Positions 19,167 through 28,521 of a DNA stretch of 64,000 nucleotides are shown piece by piece. The stretch is from Labrys miyagiensis (GTDB taxonomy: Bacteria > Pseudomonadota > Alphaproteobacteria > Rhizobiales > Labraceae): NCBI RefSeq assembly GCF_030160835.1, contig NZ_BSPC01000028.1, forward strand, positions 62,001 to 126,000. The letters are read 5' to 3'. A model generated the notes under the pieces. It saw only the letters and a program-made list of their open reading frames with translations. It did no database searches and was not told the origin of the DNA. Position 1 is the stretch's first letter. Each line of letters opens with the position of its first letter. The position numbers and the translations under genes are program-made.

Positions 19167-19447
19167 GTCGTTTCTCCTGTTTCGAACCGCTCATTCGCAG
19201 CCGGTCCGGATGAATTTTGATCCGCGGGCCAATTTCGTCCGCCGAGGAGAGGGTAGGCTCAGCCCCTTACAGGGTCGAATGAAGCTGTGTGAGAATAGCT
19301 GAAATAACCTGAAACGACCGAGGGGCCCCATAGGTTCGATGAATATCGCCCGATGCGTTCAATAAACCGGATCGCCCATTGCCCTCGTCGGCATGTTCGT
19401 CCTTAACTAGAAAATGGTAATACTCAACAAACGGGATCGTTATTGCC

Positions 19448-22294
19448 TTGGGGCTGGTCGAGCTACGCGTGTTTGAGTCCCGCGGATGGGAGGTCGATCT
19501 CGCAAAGCGAGAGCTGCGTGCGCGTGGCTCAGCCGTCCCGATCGGCAGCCGAGCCTTCGAGATCATCGAGACGCTCGTCGAGGCGGCTGGAGAACTGGTT
19601 ACCAAGGACGACCTTATGAGGCGGGTCTGGCCCGGTCTCGTCGTTGAGGACAATACCGTCCAGGTCCATATTTCTGCGATCCGCAAGGCACTTGGCGCGG
19701 ATCGCAACATGCTGAAGACGATCTCAGGTCGGGGCTACCGCCTGTTGGGCGACTGGACGACCCAGCGGGAAACTTTGCCGGTGCGGTCGGCCTTGCCAGA
19801 GCGGGTGCGATCGCCAACGCATCCTTTCCTGACGAATGTGCCCGTAGCCGCCTCGGCTCTCGTCGGCCGCGAGACGGCGGTACAGCAACTGCGTGACCTC
19901 GTCTCCGCCTATCGGGTGGTGACCCTGACAGGACCGGGTGGCATCGGGAAAACGGTGCTGGCCTCGGAAGTCGCGCGCAGAGTGTTCCCGGCCCTGGAAG
20001 GCGATGTCCTGTTCGTCGAGCTGGTCTCGTTGTCGGATCCAGGTCTGGTGCCCTCGACGGTTGCTCATGTCCTCGATCTGCAGCTGCATGGCGATGAGAT
20101 ATCGCCGGAGCTAGTCGCGCGGGCGATCGGCGACAAACGGGTCCTGCTGGTCCTCGACAATTGCGAGCATGTCATCGACGCCGCTGCGACGATGGCGGAA
20201 ACCCTGGTGCGGCTCTGCCCCCAAGTATCGGTGCTCGCGACGAGCCGGGAATTGCTCCGCATCGAGGGAGAATTTGCGTATCGCGTTTCGGCGCTGGAGG
20301 TGCCGGCAGCGGATCTGGAGGGCTCCGACGATGGCCTGCACCACAGCGCCGTACAGCTTTTCATCGCAAGAACCCGCTCATTGCGGGCGGATTTCTTGCC
20401 GCAGGGCGACGAACTCCCGGCGATCAGCGCGATTTGTCGGCAACTCGACGGCATCCCGCTCGCCATAGAATTCGCCGCTGCACGAGCGGCAACGCTCGGG
20501 ATCCAGCAGGTCGCAGGGCGCCTCGACGATCGCTTCGCGCTCCTCACCGGCGGCCGTCGCACGGCGCTGCCGCGACACCAGACGCTGCGCGCTACCTTGG
20601 ATTGGAGCTACGAACTGTTGTTTGAGGAGGAGCGCAAGCTGCTTCGGCACCTCGCGATCTTCGCGGGCGGCTTCACGCTTGAGGCGGCCACGACCGTGAC
20701 GGGCGACACGGAATCGCGCGTTGCACTCTGCATCTCAGGTCTGGTCTCGAAATCCCTGGTCGTATTGGACGTATCGGAGGCGGCTCCGCGCTGGCGACTT
20801 CTTGAGACGGTTCGGATGTACTCGCTCGAGAAACTGGCCGGCGGCGGCGAACGGGGACCGGCTCTGTGCCGCCTCGCGGAGTATTGTCTTGCCCTGTTCG
20901 CTCCCTTCGCAATTGAGAGCGAACTTCAATCGGCCATCGACAATCTCGGCCGCTATCGCCGGGATGTCGATAATCTTCGCGCGGCGCTGAACTGGGCGTT
21001 CTCCCCCGCCGGCGATTTGTCCGTTGGGGTCAAACTTGCCGCCATAACGAGTGATTTCTGGGTCGCGCTGTCACTGGTTTCGGAGGCTTGCGAATGGGCC
21101 GGCAAGGCCTTGGAAGGGATGGGCGAGGCCGTCGGCACGCGCAGCGAAATGGTGCTGCAATGCAGTCTGGGCTTCGCTCTCATCTATACCCAGGGGATGA
21201 GCCCTCATGCTTGCGAGGCCCTGAGGCGGGCGCTGGCACTGGCGTGTGAATTAGAAGATTTCGACTATCGGCAACGTGCGACCTGCGGTCTCTGGCTGTT
21301 CTCCGCACGATCGGGAGCCTTGAACGACGCACTCGGATTCGCCCGTGGATATGAGGAGATCGCCAAGGCCCGTGATGTGCAGTCCCGGGCCACGGCCGCA
21401 TGGCTGGTCGGCGTGCCGCAGTCCTATCGCGCCGCCCATGTCGAGGCGAGCGAACAGCTTCGCTGGGCGATCGACCACTATCCCGTCCTCTGGCGCCGCC
21501 GGGATATGATCCGGCTTGGCGGCGACGTGCGCTGTTCGGCCCTGAGCCACAACGTCGTCAATTTGCTGTCATTGGGGCAGCTGGATGCTGCATCGCGGAC
21601 AGCGGGGATTGCCATCGAAGAGGCGCGTGGCACGAACCAACCCTTCGTGCTGTGTGTCGCCCTCTGGTCCGCAGGCTTCCTTGCTATGAGCCTCGGCGAA
21701 CATGAGAGGGCGAACGACTGCGGCGAGGAGCTCGTCGATCTTGCTTCCAAACGCGCGCTCCGCCCCTTTTACGCCGCGGGCCTCTGTCTGCGGGGGATCG
21801 TGGCGGCCGGGCGCGGCCAGCCTGAAACCGGGATTGAGCCGCTTCGCGCCGGTCTCGGCGAGATGCAGGCTGCGCGATATTTGCTGTTCTATCCCTGTTT
21901 TCGGACAAAGTTCGCCGCGATACTGGGCGGGATTGGCTGTTTCGACGACGGCCTCGCCGAGATCGAAGAGGCGTGGCGTTTCTCGGTGGAGACGAATTAT
22001 CGCTGGTACATGCCGGAAATCCTGAGGACCAAGGCCGAACTGCTGGCGCTCCTCGGATCGAGCGAGCCTGCGTTGATCGAGGATTTGCTGCGACAGTCCA
22101 TGGGGCAGGCAAGCGCGCAACAGGCAGCTTATTGGGAACTGTCCGCAGCGATCGGCCTTGCCGAACTTCTACAAGGCCAGGGCAGAGACAAGGAGGCGGT
22201 TGCCATCCTTTCGTCGATATACAATCGCTTTACCGAGGGCTTCTCGGCATCGCGAGTGAAACGGGCCAAGGCCTTGTTGGATCAATTGGCCTGA
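19448..22294 (+). CDS. winged-helix transcriptional regulator with P-loop ATPase and helical repeats
   Basis: A 948-residue protein. Residues 1-95 are an OmpR-type winged helix (LMRRVWPGLVVEDNTVQVHISAIRK). An NB-ARC/MalT-like ATPase follows with Walker A GPGGIGKTVLA near residue 165 and Walker B VLLVLDNCEHV near 240; the C-terminal half is TPR-like helices. No receiver domain is present, so the signal is probably sensed by the repeats. The start is likely a TTG (19448) because an in-frame stop lies 30 bases upstream; GTG 19469 is possible. It is divergent from the hydrolase group, which it may control. Confidence 0.85.
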   Translation: MGLVELRVFESRGWEVDLAKRELRARGSAVPIGSRAFEIIETLVEAAGELVTKDDLMRRVWPGLVVEDNTVQVHISAIRKALGADRNMLKTISGRGYRLLGDWTTQRETLPVRSALPERVRSPTHPFLTNVPVAASALVGRETAVQQLRDLVSAYRVVTLTGPGGIGKTVLASEVARRVFPALEGDVLFVELVSLSDPGLVPSTVAHVLDLQLHGDEISPELVARAIGDKRVLLVLDNCEHVIDAAATMAETLVRLCPQVSVLATSRELLRIEGEFAYRVSALEVPAADLEGSDDGLHHSAVQLFIARTRSLRADFLPQGDELPAISAICRQLDGIPLAIEFAAARAATLGIQQVAGRLDDRFALLTGGRRTALPRHQTLRATLDWSYELLFEEERKLLRHLAIFAGGFTLEAATTVTGDTESRVALCISGLVSKSLVVLDVSEAAPRWRLLETVRMYSLEKLAGGGERGPALCRLAEYCLALFAPFAIESELQSAIDNLGRYRRDVDNLRAALNWAFSPAGDLSVGVKLAAITSDFWVALSLVSEACEWAGKALEGMGEAVGTRSEMVLQCSLGFALIYTQGMSPHACEALRRALALACELEDFDYRQRATCGLWLFSARSGALNDALGFARGYEEIAKARDVQSRATAAWLVGVPQSYRAAHVEASEQLRWAIDHYPVLWRRRDMIRLGGDVRCSALSHNVVNLLSLGQLDAASRTAGIAIEEARGTNQPFVLCVALWSAGFLAMSLGEHERANDCGEELVDLASKRALRPFYAAGLCLRGIVAAGRGQPETGIEPLRAGLGEMQAARYLLFYPCFRTKFAAILGGIGCFDDGLAEIEEAWRFSVETNYRWYMPEILRTKAELLALLGSSEPALIEDLLRQSMGQASAQQAAYWELSAAIGLAELLQGQGRDKEAVAILSSIYNRFTEGFSASRVKRAKALLDQLA

Positions 22295-22301
22295 TCGGCC
22301 C

Positions 22302-25300
22302 TCACCACATATAGCGCAATCCGAGGGTCCCCTTCAGGCGCCAGGAATTGCCGACATCCTGCAGCGAGGTGGCATAGTCGCCTTCGCCATAGAAGCTCCA
22401 TTTGTCGGCGAGGGCATAGGTGGCGCCAAGCCCGATCTCGCCCCACAAATTCTGCTCCTCCTGCTCGAAGGCAATGCCCGCCACCTTGGTCTTCGTGCCA
22501 CCGAGGAAGCCGTAGCCCAGATTGGCGATGCCATAGAGCTGCAAGCGGCGAGGCTTGCCGTCATCCCCCTGCCAGCTGGCGAGCTTTTCGACCCGCACCC
22601 CCGCCCGGCCCTCCAGGCTATCGCCGTCGCCGAGTTTCACCGGCGCTCCGTAAATGTCGGTGAAGTTGTCGAAGCCGGCATGGATCCAGACCAACTGCGC
22701 CTGCGGCACCACCGCCCAGCCGGAGCCCAGATCGAAGCGCTTGCCTGCCTCCAGGCTCAGCGCCGTCGTGTAACCTTGGTTGCTCCCCAGCTTGTTGGAG
22801 AGGTTGCTGTCGTGCCAGGTGAACTGGCCAATGCCGTCGACATAAAACCCATCATTGCCCAGCCAGGTGGCATTGACGCCGAGCCCGTAGCCCATCGAGG
22901 TGATATGGCCCTTGCGCGTCGCTCCCGTCACCGGATCCGGCGTCAGGTTCATGTCGGCCCGCGTCGTGCCAACCGTCGCATAGGCGCCCAGTGTCAGGTC
23001 GCCCGAAGCGCTCTCATACGCCACGCCTTCATAGCCCGCCTGCAGGAAGCCGATGCCCTCCGTGTAGGGCGTGCCCTTCCTGGGATCATAGGAGGAATAT
23101 TCTCCCCCGATCCGCCCCCAAGCCCCCTGCCCGTAGATCACCAGCCTGTCCTTGGCGTCAGCATAGACGCCGGCCTCGGCTTGGCTCACCGTGCAGCGAT
23201 AGTTCTGCGTAGGATCCTTGCACCAGATCGTCTGTGGGGCCTGCGGTTGGCCCGGCCAGATGCGGTTGCCGGTGCGCTGCTGCAGCGTGCCGAGCGTGGC
23301 AAAGGCATAGTTGTTAAGCACATCCGGATAGGGCAGCACCGTCTGCGTCGACGGGCTCCGCGCCGGCGGCTTTGTGCCGTTTGGACCATTGTTGCGCAGG
23401 TACCAGTTGCCGTCGCGCGCATCCCCGCCCACCCCGTTCCGATAGAGATTGTATTCATAGGCGCCGATCTCCACCGCTGCCCCCAGCGCAAAGACGCCCG
23501 GCGCGGAGGCGCCTGCTGCCTTGTCGCGCACCTCCACCACCTCGATACCATTGCCCGGCGTGGTCGCGCCGACGCCACCAACATTGGCGACGTAGATTCG
23601 CGTCGCACCACGGGCGCCGCGCCGGGTGGAATCCACCACCAGCACGTCCGAGATCGAATTGGTCTGTCCGCCCACCGGAATGCCGGCATTGAGATTGACG
23701 TCGACCAGCAACTGCCCGCCATTGGAGACGAACACCCCTGGATTGACTTGAGCCGAAGCCGAAGCCGAGGCGTGGCCGGTGATCAGGAAGACATCCCCCA
23801 CGACCCCGTTCTGCAGGTCGATGGTGCCCGAATTGGTGAAGGTGGCGACATTGACGAATTGCGACTGGGTGATCGCCGGGTTTTGCGCCATGTCGTAGAC
23901 GCTGGCATCGAGCGGCCGACTGTTCGAGCCGGTGGTCGGGATATACTGGCCGGTGGTGTCGGTCACCTGTGCTCCCGTCACCTGTAGCGGTTTGACCACC
24001 CCGCCCGCCTCGTTGTTGAAGATACCGCCGCCCCGCCCGCCCGTCACCGTCGCGCCGAAATCGGAGATCGCCACGCCGCGGGTGTCGCGCACCGCGTCGC
24101 CATCGGTGTCGGCGAAGTTGCGCATGTTGAAGGTGCCGAAATTGTCGAAGGTGTGAACCGCCCCATCCCATAATGTCACATAGCCGTTCACCGTCCCGTT
24201 GTTGGTGACCAACACGGAGCCGTTCGTGGTGGGAGCCGGCGACGTGAAGGTGATTCCTGCAAACGGAGGCGGGATTACGACATTTGGGCAATCAAAGGAG
24301 GAGGGCATCGCCTCCGCATGAGCCGAGGGCACGATCCAGTCCAGTACAGCCTCCGCGAACTTGGCGGCCTGACCGGACAAGCCCGGATTCCGGATTTCAT
24401 CGGGGCTCAGGGAGGAAGACGTCGCGTGGCCTCTGCCACAGGGAACGCCTTGGGTGATCGCTAGATCGCTCAAGGCACCTATGGTGCCGTTATTGACCAC
24501 CGTGGCGGCCGGCCTTTGCCCTGTCTCTCCGGACCAAACCACCACGCCGGCGGCTGGCAGGTTGCCGCCGACCGTCATGCTTAAAGTCGGCGAGTAGAAA
24601 CCGGACTGATTCTGGTTCGCTGCATTCGGTGCCGACGACAAATCGCCATCATTCTGCGACCAACCACCCATGACAGTCGCGCCGGACCCAACAGTAACGT
24701 TCACAGGTCCGTCGAACGATGCCGCCGCGACGCCGACAGAATTCTGGCCCGGCGCGGTGACATTGGCGCTTGCCTTGATTGTCAAGGGACCCGTCACACC
24801 GACCTGCAACGAAACCACGCCGCCGGAATTGCTCCCCAAGGCGTTGACCGGCTGCGATAAGATCAGATCGGTGGATGCCGGTGACGGGGATTGCGAATCC
24901 ACAAATTGAGCGATGCCATAGGAAGCATTGCCCGATGTCGTGATCGGGCCGGTGGTGACGGTCAGGTCGGAACCGACAGCCGGCAGCAAAGGGAAACCGC
25001 CCAGAAGGGCCACGCCCGCGGCGCCATCGCCCGATGTCACGATCGATCCCGCCGTTGTATCGATCGAAACAGAGCTGCCACCGGCCGAAACGATACCCGG
25101 TGCGAAAAATCCCTTTGTCGTTACATCGCCGGAGGCAATCCTGGTGTTGATATCGCCATAGAGCGTGGAATTGACGCCCGCTGAAAAATCTCCTGTCGTT
25201 GCGACAGTTCCGCGCGTCGTGTCGATCATCCAGGAACTGGGAGTGGATGTGCCTGCGAGCACCGAAATGGCTGTAGCGGAGGAGCCAGACGTGGCGACAT

Positions 25301-26105
25301 CCGCCGTCTTCAAATCTCCAGTGGATGTCCCCAAGACATTGATGCCGACGGCACTCGCACCAGCCGTGGAAACGGTCCCAGCGGTGGTATCGATTGATAC
25401 GCCGGCAACGTTAAAACCGGAGTAGTTGATTGCATCGGCAAAATCTCCGGCCGTTCGGACATCCGCCGTGACGATCTTGTCGAATATCGATGTGGTATTG
25501 TTGGTAGCGACGTCCAGGCCAGCGGAGCCTAATCCAGTGGTGAGGATTGTTCCCGCTGTCGTATCGATCGTTACATTGCCCGACCCGCCAGAGTTCAAAT
25601 ATGTGATCGCGGGGGCATTCGTCCCCGTCGTCGTGATGTCACCCGTCACGATGCGGTCAGGCGTTGCGGGTGTCGATCCGGAAGAGGTCGCGGCGATGCC
25701 GACGGTAATCGTCCCCGCCGTTGCGATCGACCCATTCACCGTGTTGATGTCGATATTGTCGGCGTTGTTGATGAGGATACCGTCGCCCTTGACGGGAAAG
25801 GTGCCCGTCGTGGTGAGCGAAATCGGAGGCCCGCCCGGCGCAAATGTGACGCTCTGTGTTCCGCCGCCGCTGAGGCTGATGCCGTTGGCGATCGCGGTGT
25901 TGATCACAACACCAGGCTGGACCGTCACGGTCTGGTCGGCGTTGGTATAGGATATGCCGTTGGCGTAAGAGTTGGTATTGGTCGGCGGCGTGCCTGAATT
26001 GTCGCAGGTGACGCTGGCGCCGGTGCCGCATTCGTCGGCAGCCAAGGCGGGCACGGACAGGACGGCAAAGCTAAGGGCCAGTCCGACAAGAATGATCCCG
26101 CGCAT
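22302..26105 (-). CDS. autotransporter with outer-membrane beta-barrel
   Basis: A 1267-residue type V secretion protein. Start ATG 26105 is set by GGAGGGGA nine bases upstream; a GTG at 26129 opens the frame earlier. Residues 1-24 are a signal peptide (cleavage after ALA). The passenger (about 25-950) is Thr/Ser/Gly rich with recurring IDTTAGT...TSG units, typical of a beta-helix. The last 270 residues form the translocator, with alternating strands and a terminal aromatic residue (GLRYMW). Probably surface adhesin-like; no protease or lipase motif seen. It converges on the regulator gene with only 7 bases between stops. Confidence 0.9.
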   Translation of the reverse strand: MRGIILVGLALSFAVLSVPALAADECGTGASVTCDNSGTPPTNTNSYANGISYTNADQTVTVQPGVVINTAIANGISLSGGGTQSVTFAPGGPPISLTTTGTFPVKGDGILINNADNIDINTVNGSIATAGTITVGIAATSSGSTPATPDRIVTGDITTTGTNAPAITYLNSGGSGNVTIDTTAGTILTTGLGSAGLDVATNNTTSIFDKIVTADVRTAGDFADAINYSGFNVAGVSIDTTAGTVSTAGASAVGINVLGTSTGDLKTADVATSGSSATAISVLAGTSTPSSWMIDTTRGTVATTGDFSAGVNSTLYGDINTRIASGDVTTKGFFAPGIVSAGGSSVSIDTTAGSIVTSGDGAAGVALLGGFPLLPAVGSDLTVTTGPITTSGNASYGIAQFVDSQSPSPASTDLILSQPVNALGSNSGGVVSLQVGVTGPLTIKASANVTAPGQNSVGVAAASFDGPVNVTVGSGATVMGGWSQNDGDLSSAPNAANQNQSGFYSPTLSMTVGGNLPAAGVVVWSGETGQRPAATVVNNGTIGALSDLAITQGVPCGRGHATSSSLSPDEIRNPGLSGQAAKFAEAVLDWIVPSAHAEAMPSSFDCPNVVIPPPFAGITFTSPAPTTNGSVLVTNNGTVNGYVTLWDGAVHTFDNFGTFNMRNFADTDGDAVRDTRGVAISDFGATVTGGRGGGIFNNEAGGVVKPLQVTGAQVTDTTGQYIPTTGSNSRPLDASVYDMAQNPAITQSQFVNVATFTNSGTIDLQNGVVGDVFLITGHASASASAQVNPGVFVSNGGQLLVDVNLNAGIPVGGQTNSISDVLVVDSTRRGARGATRIYVANVGGVGATTPGNGIEVVEVRDKAAGASAPGVFALGAAVEIGAYEYNLYRNGVGGDARDGNWYLRNNGPNGTKPPARSPSTQTVLPYPDVLNNYAFATLGTLQQRTGNRIWPGQPQAPQTIWCKDPTQNYRCTVSQAEAGVYADAKDRLVIYGQGAWGRIGGEYSSYDPRKGTPYTEGIGFLQAGYEGVAYESASGDLTLGAYATVGTTRADMNLTPDPVTGATRKGHITSMGYGLGVNATWLGNDGFYVDGIGQFTWHDSNLSNKLGSNQGYTTALSLEAGKRFDLGSGWAVVPQAQLVWIHAGFDNFTDIYGAPVKLGDGDSLEGRAGVRVEKLASWQGDDGKPRRLQLYGIANLGYGFLGGTKTKVAGIAFEQEEQNLWGEIGLGATYALADKWSFYGEGDYATSLQDVGNSWRLKGTLGLRYMW

Positions 26106-26712
26106 TCGTTTGACGTCCCCTCCACCCACCCCCGGCGGCCGGCGAGGGGCAGCCCGAATTCCTCAGGCAATCTTACTTTGCGTTAGAATCGGCCACCTGC
26201 CGTTAAGGTGCCCGGGTATCATACAATTCTGCTACGATATTGATGTTCAGATCTCAAGTTATCCTTGAACGCGATCTACCCAGAACGCTTCCTTTATCTG
26301 GCGTCTGTGGCGGAGAAGAGACATGCACCTGCGGGATGTGATCGATTTATCGACGATTGACTGCTCTTGCTTATTCATGACGATGCGAGTGCGTGCCCTG
26401 TGGTACATCGTGACGAAGAAGGCGGATTTGTCCTTTTCGTCATCCAAGACCGTGCCGAATCGGCACCGCTAGGGCGTCGGCCGGATCCAGCATCTGAATT
26501 TCGCCCTCGCCGTTCGCTTCGAAAGGCACGACGACAAAGCAGGTCACGCCCCCCATTGGCCGGTCTGCCACGAAGCGTCGATTTTCTAATTTGGGAAATT
26601 CGTCACGCCCGGGGCCTAGCTGGCCAGATGCCCTAGGCTAACTTCTATGTATTGAATACATTAATGGCGTCGCGCAGCGTGGCCGGCACGCTCCGGCGGG
26701 AGCTCTCCGGAT
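26106..26712. other. intergenic region between autotransporter and lysR
   Basis: No convincing gene. Minus-strand frame 26259-26447 and plus-strand frame 26367-26636 have no recognisable product and no clear ribosome site. The region must hold the promoter of the autotransporter on the left and of the LysR gene on the right, where a perfect 13-base palindrome is found (listed separately). Confidence 0.4.
26648..26660. promoter_or_regulatory. candidate LysR-type operator (T-N11-A palindrome)
   Basis: The 13 bases TGTATTGAATACA form a perfect palindrome about one central G and fit the T-N11-A consensus of LysR-type binding sites. It lies 52 bases upstream of the lysR start, where autoregulatory sites are commonly found. 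Binding is inferred from position and pattern only. Confidence 0.4.
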
Positions 26713-27654
26713 TTGATCAAGGATAATTTCGCCCTCCGCCTTTATACGCGTGTCGCCCGCCTCGGCAGCTTCTCGGCCGCCGCACGAGAATGTGGCCTGT
26801 CGCAGTCGCAGGCCTCGCGCATTGTTGCCGATCTTGAGACCGAACTTGGCGTCAGACTGTTGTCGCGCACGACACGAGCCGTCGTGCCCACGGAAGCCGG
26901 CGGCGAATTCCTGGCCAGGATTGAGCCCATCATGGCGGCGTTGGACGAGGCGGAGCACAGCATTCGCGAGAACGGCGAACTGCGGGGGCTGCTGAGAATG
27001 AGCATGCCGACCAGCTTTGGCATCCGCGATGTGATACCCCGGCTTGCCTCATTTGCCGAGCGGCACCCACACCTGCACATCCAGCTCCAGTTGGGTGACA
27101 GGCGACAGGATCTCGTCAGGGACGCCGTGGACGTCGCCATACGGCTCGGCCGGCTGCCCGACTCGACCGCGACGGCGAAGCTCATCGCCACGATCCCGCG
27201 CGTGATCGTCGCATCTCCCGACTACCTCGCTCGCCACGGTGCGCCAGAGACGCCCGATGACCTTCTCCGGCACCGCATTGTCGGCGGCACGGCCGCGGCG
27301 GTGCCGACGGCCTGGCGGTTTGAGCGAAACGGCGAGGAGGCTGCGATCAGGCTGGAGCCGCATTTCTCGACCGATGAGAACGAGGGGGCCATTGCGGCCG
27401 TGGTCGCGGGTTTTGGCATCACCTCGACCAGCGGCTGGGCTTGCCGCCGAGAGCTGGAGGCCGGCGCTCTGGTGCGCCTTCTGCCGGAATGGACCTTGGC
27501 CGGCATTCCCGTGCACGCCTATTTCCCGATGGGCCGGGCGACGCGCGCCGCGGCGCGGACGGCCATCGATCATCTGGTCGCTGTCTTCCGGCAAGATTTG
27601 TCCAGCGAGCCGATGTGGCCCCTGACGACTAAAGCAAAGCGCGTTCAAGCGTGA
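26713..27654 (+). CDS. LysR-family transcriptional regulator
   Basis: A 313-residue regulator: winged HTH at residues 1-60 (LGSFSAAARECGLSQSQASRIVADLE) and a periplasmic-binding-like effector domain from about 90. It begins at a TTG preceded by GGGAG; no in-frame ATG fits. The last seven codons and the stop lie inside a dispersed repeat (27629-27733), so the natural C-terminus was replaced or extended by that element. Members of this branch often control nearby oxidoreductases; here the downstream genes are a broken quinone reductase, an NTF2-like protein and an SDR. Confidence 0.9.
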   Translation: MIKDNFALRLYTRVARLGSFSAAARECGLSQSQASRIVADLETELGVRLLSRTTRAVVPTEAGGEFLARIEPIMAALDEAEHSIRENGELRGLLRMSMPTSFGIRDVIPRLASFAERHPHLHIQLQLGDRRQDLVRDAVDVAIRLGRLPDSTATAKLIATIPRVIVASPDYLARHGAPETPDDLLRHRIVGGTAAAVPTAWRFERNGEEAAIRLEPHFSTDENEGAIAAVVAGFGITSTSGWACRRELEAGALVRLLPEWTLAGIPVHAYFPMGRATRAAARTAIDHLVAVFRQDLSSEPMWPLTTKAKRVQA

Positions 27655-27733
27655 ACGCTTCTTTGCTCTAACTCTTTGTTTCGACGCGTCTTTGCGATTC
27701 TTGCCGATGCCGTCAAATCGCAAAACGCTTTAG
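27629..27733 (-). repeat. dispersed palindromic repeat, copy A
   Basis: This 105-base element matches, in reverse complement, the copies at 44658-44743 and 51487-51592. Landmarks are the terminal AAAGCGTTTTGCGAT, central GACGCGTCGAAACAAAGAG and end GCGCTTTGCT(C/T)TAG. Each copy has internal hairpins (for example AAGCGTTCACGCTTGAACGC). Copy A encodes the last seven residues and stop of the LysR protein. Confidence 0.9.
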
Positions 27734-27878
27734 GCGGAGGATGGCGGGCACAACGAAGGGGCGCTTCTTCCATTAATGCATGACGCGCATAGAAATTAGC
27801 TGAAACCAGCAACTACCGGCCCAAGCACGCGCTGACGATCTAGCCACTCACAAGACATCAATGTGAGGGCTTTCCATC

Positions 27879-28058
27879 GTGTCCCGATCCAGCCGCACCA
27901 AAGAATTCAGCAACGCCGACGTCCTCGTCGCCGGGGACGTCGAGGCCGGAGAGCCCGCTTCCGGCGAGATCCGCCTGCACATCAATGCCATCGGCCTGAA
28001 CCACTCGGACGGCGCGGCTTCTGCCGATTCCCCGACGATCCCGCACGCCATGGCCTGA
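27879..28058 (+). pseudogene. N-terminal remnant of a zinc-type quinone oxidoreductase
   Basis: A 59-codon frame from GTG 27879. Its first 44 residues (TKEFSNADVLVAGDVEAG then GEIRLHINAIGLNHSD) match the start of NADPH:quinone oxidoreductases of the zinc-dependent alcohol dehydrogenase superfamily, which run to about 330 residues. The similarity stops after GLNHSD and the rest of the enzyme is missing. An internal deletion is the simplest explanation. Its neighbours, an NTF2-like gene and an SDR, commonly accompany such reductases under a LysR regulator. Confidence 0.65.
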
Positions 28059-28084
28059 CCCGCTCGAACATGAAGGAAACCAAC

Positions 28085-28486
28085 ATGACCAAGACCACGC
28101 CTGAGCAGAACAAGGCGCTCGTTCTCGACGCCTTCGACGCCTTGTTCAACAAGCGAGACTATGCCGCCGCCGCACGCTACTGGTCCGATCGCTACATCCA
28201 GCACAGCGCCCACATCGCACCCGGCCGCGAGGGCCTGTTCAACTTGGTCCGCACGCTGCCGGACACCCTGAAATACGAGAACCAACTCATCGTCGCCGAG
28301 GGCGACTACGTGATCGCGCATGGCCGGTTCTCCGGCAGCGGCCGGCCCGCGGCGTGGGTCGCCGCCGACATTGTCCGCATCGAGGACGGCAAGCTCGCCG
28401 AGCACTGGGATGTGCTCCAGGACGAGGCGACCAAGGCCCAATCCGTGAGCGGCTTGCCGATGTTCGGCGACCGCTTTCCCGACTGA
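28085..28486 (+). CDS. NTF2-like / SnoaL-like protein
   Basis: A 133-residue cone-fold protein beginning at ATG 28085, chosen because AAGGAA lies seven bases upstream; ATG 28070 would add five residues. Recognisable segments are NKALVLDAFDALFNKRDY, YIQHSAHIAPGREG and IVRIEDGKLAEHWDVLQ, typical of the predicted SnoaL-like/ester-cyclase group. These are small enzymes or ligand-binding proteins; no reaction can be assigned. It precedes the SDR by 35 bases and is probably in one operon with it and under the LysR regulator. Confidence 0.85.
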   Translation: MTKTTPEQNKALVLDAFDALFNKRDYAAAARYWSDRYIQHSAHIAPGREGLFNLVRTLPDTLKYENQLIVAEGDYVIAHGRFSGSGRPAAWVAADIVRIEDGKLAEHWDVLQDEATKAQSVSGLPMFGDRFPD

Positions 28487-28521
28487 CTTTTCACATCTGA
28501 CTTCATTCAAGGAGACGACCC

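Noticed and set aside
22680-23987. 435-residue plus-strand frame opposite the autotransporter barrel
   Set aside because: His/Arg-rich antisense frame without recognisable domain.
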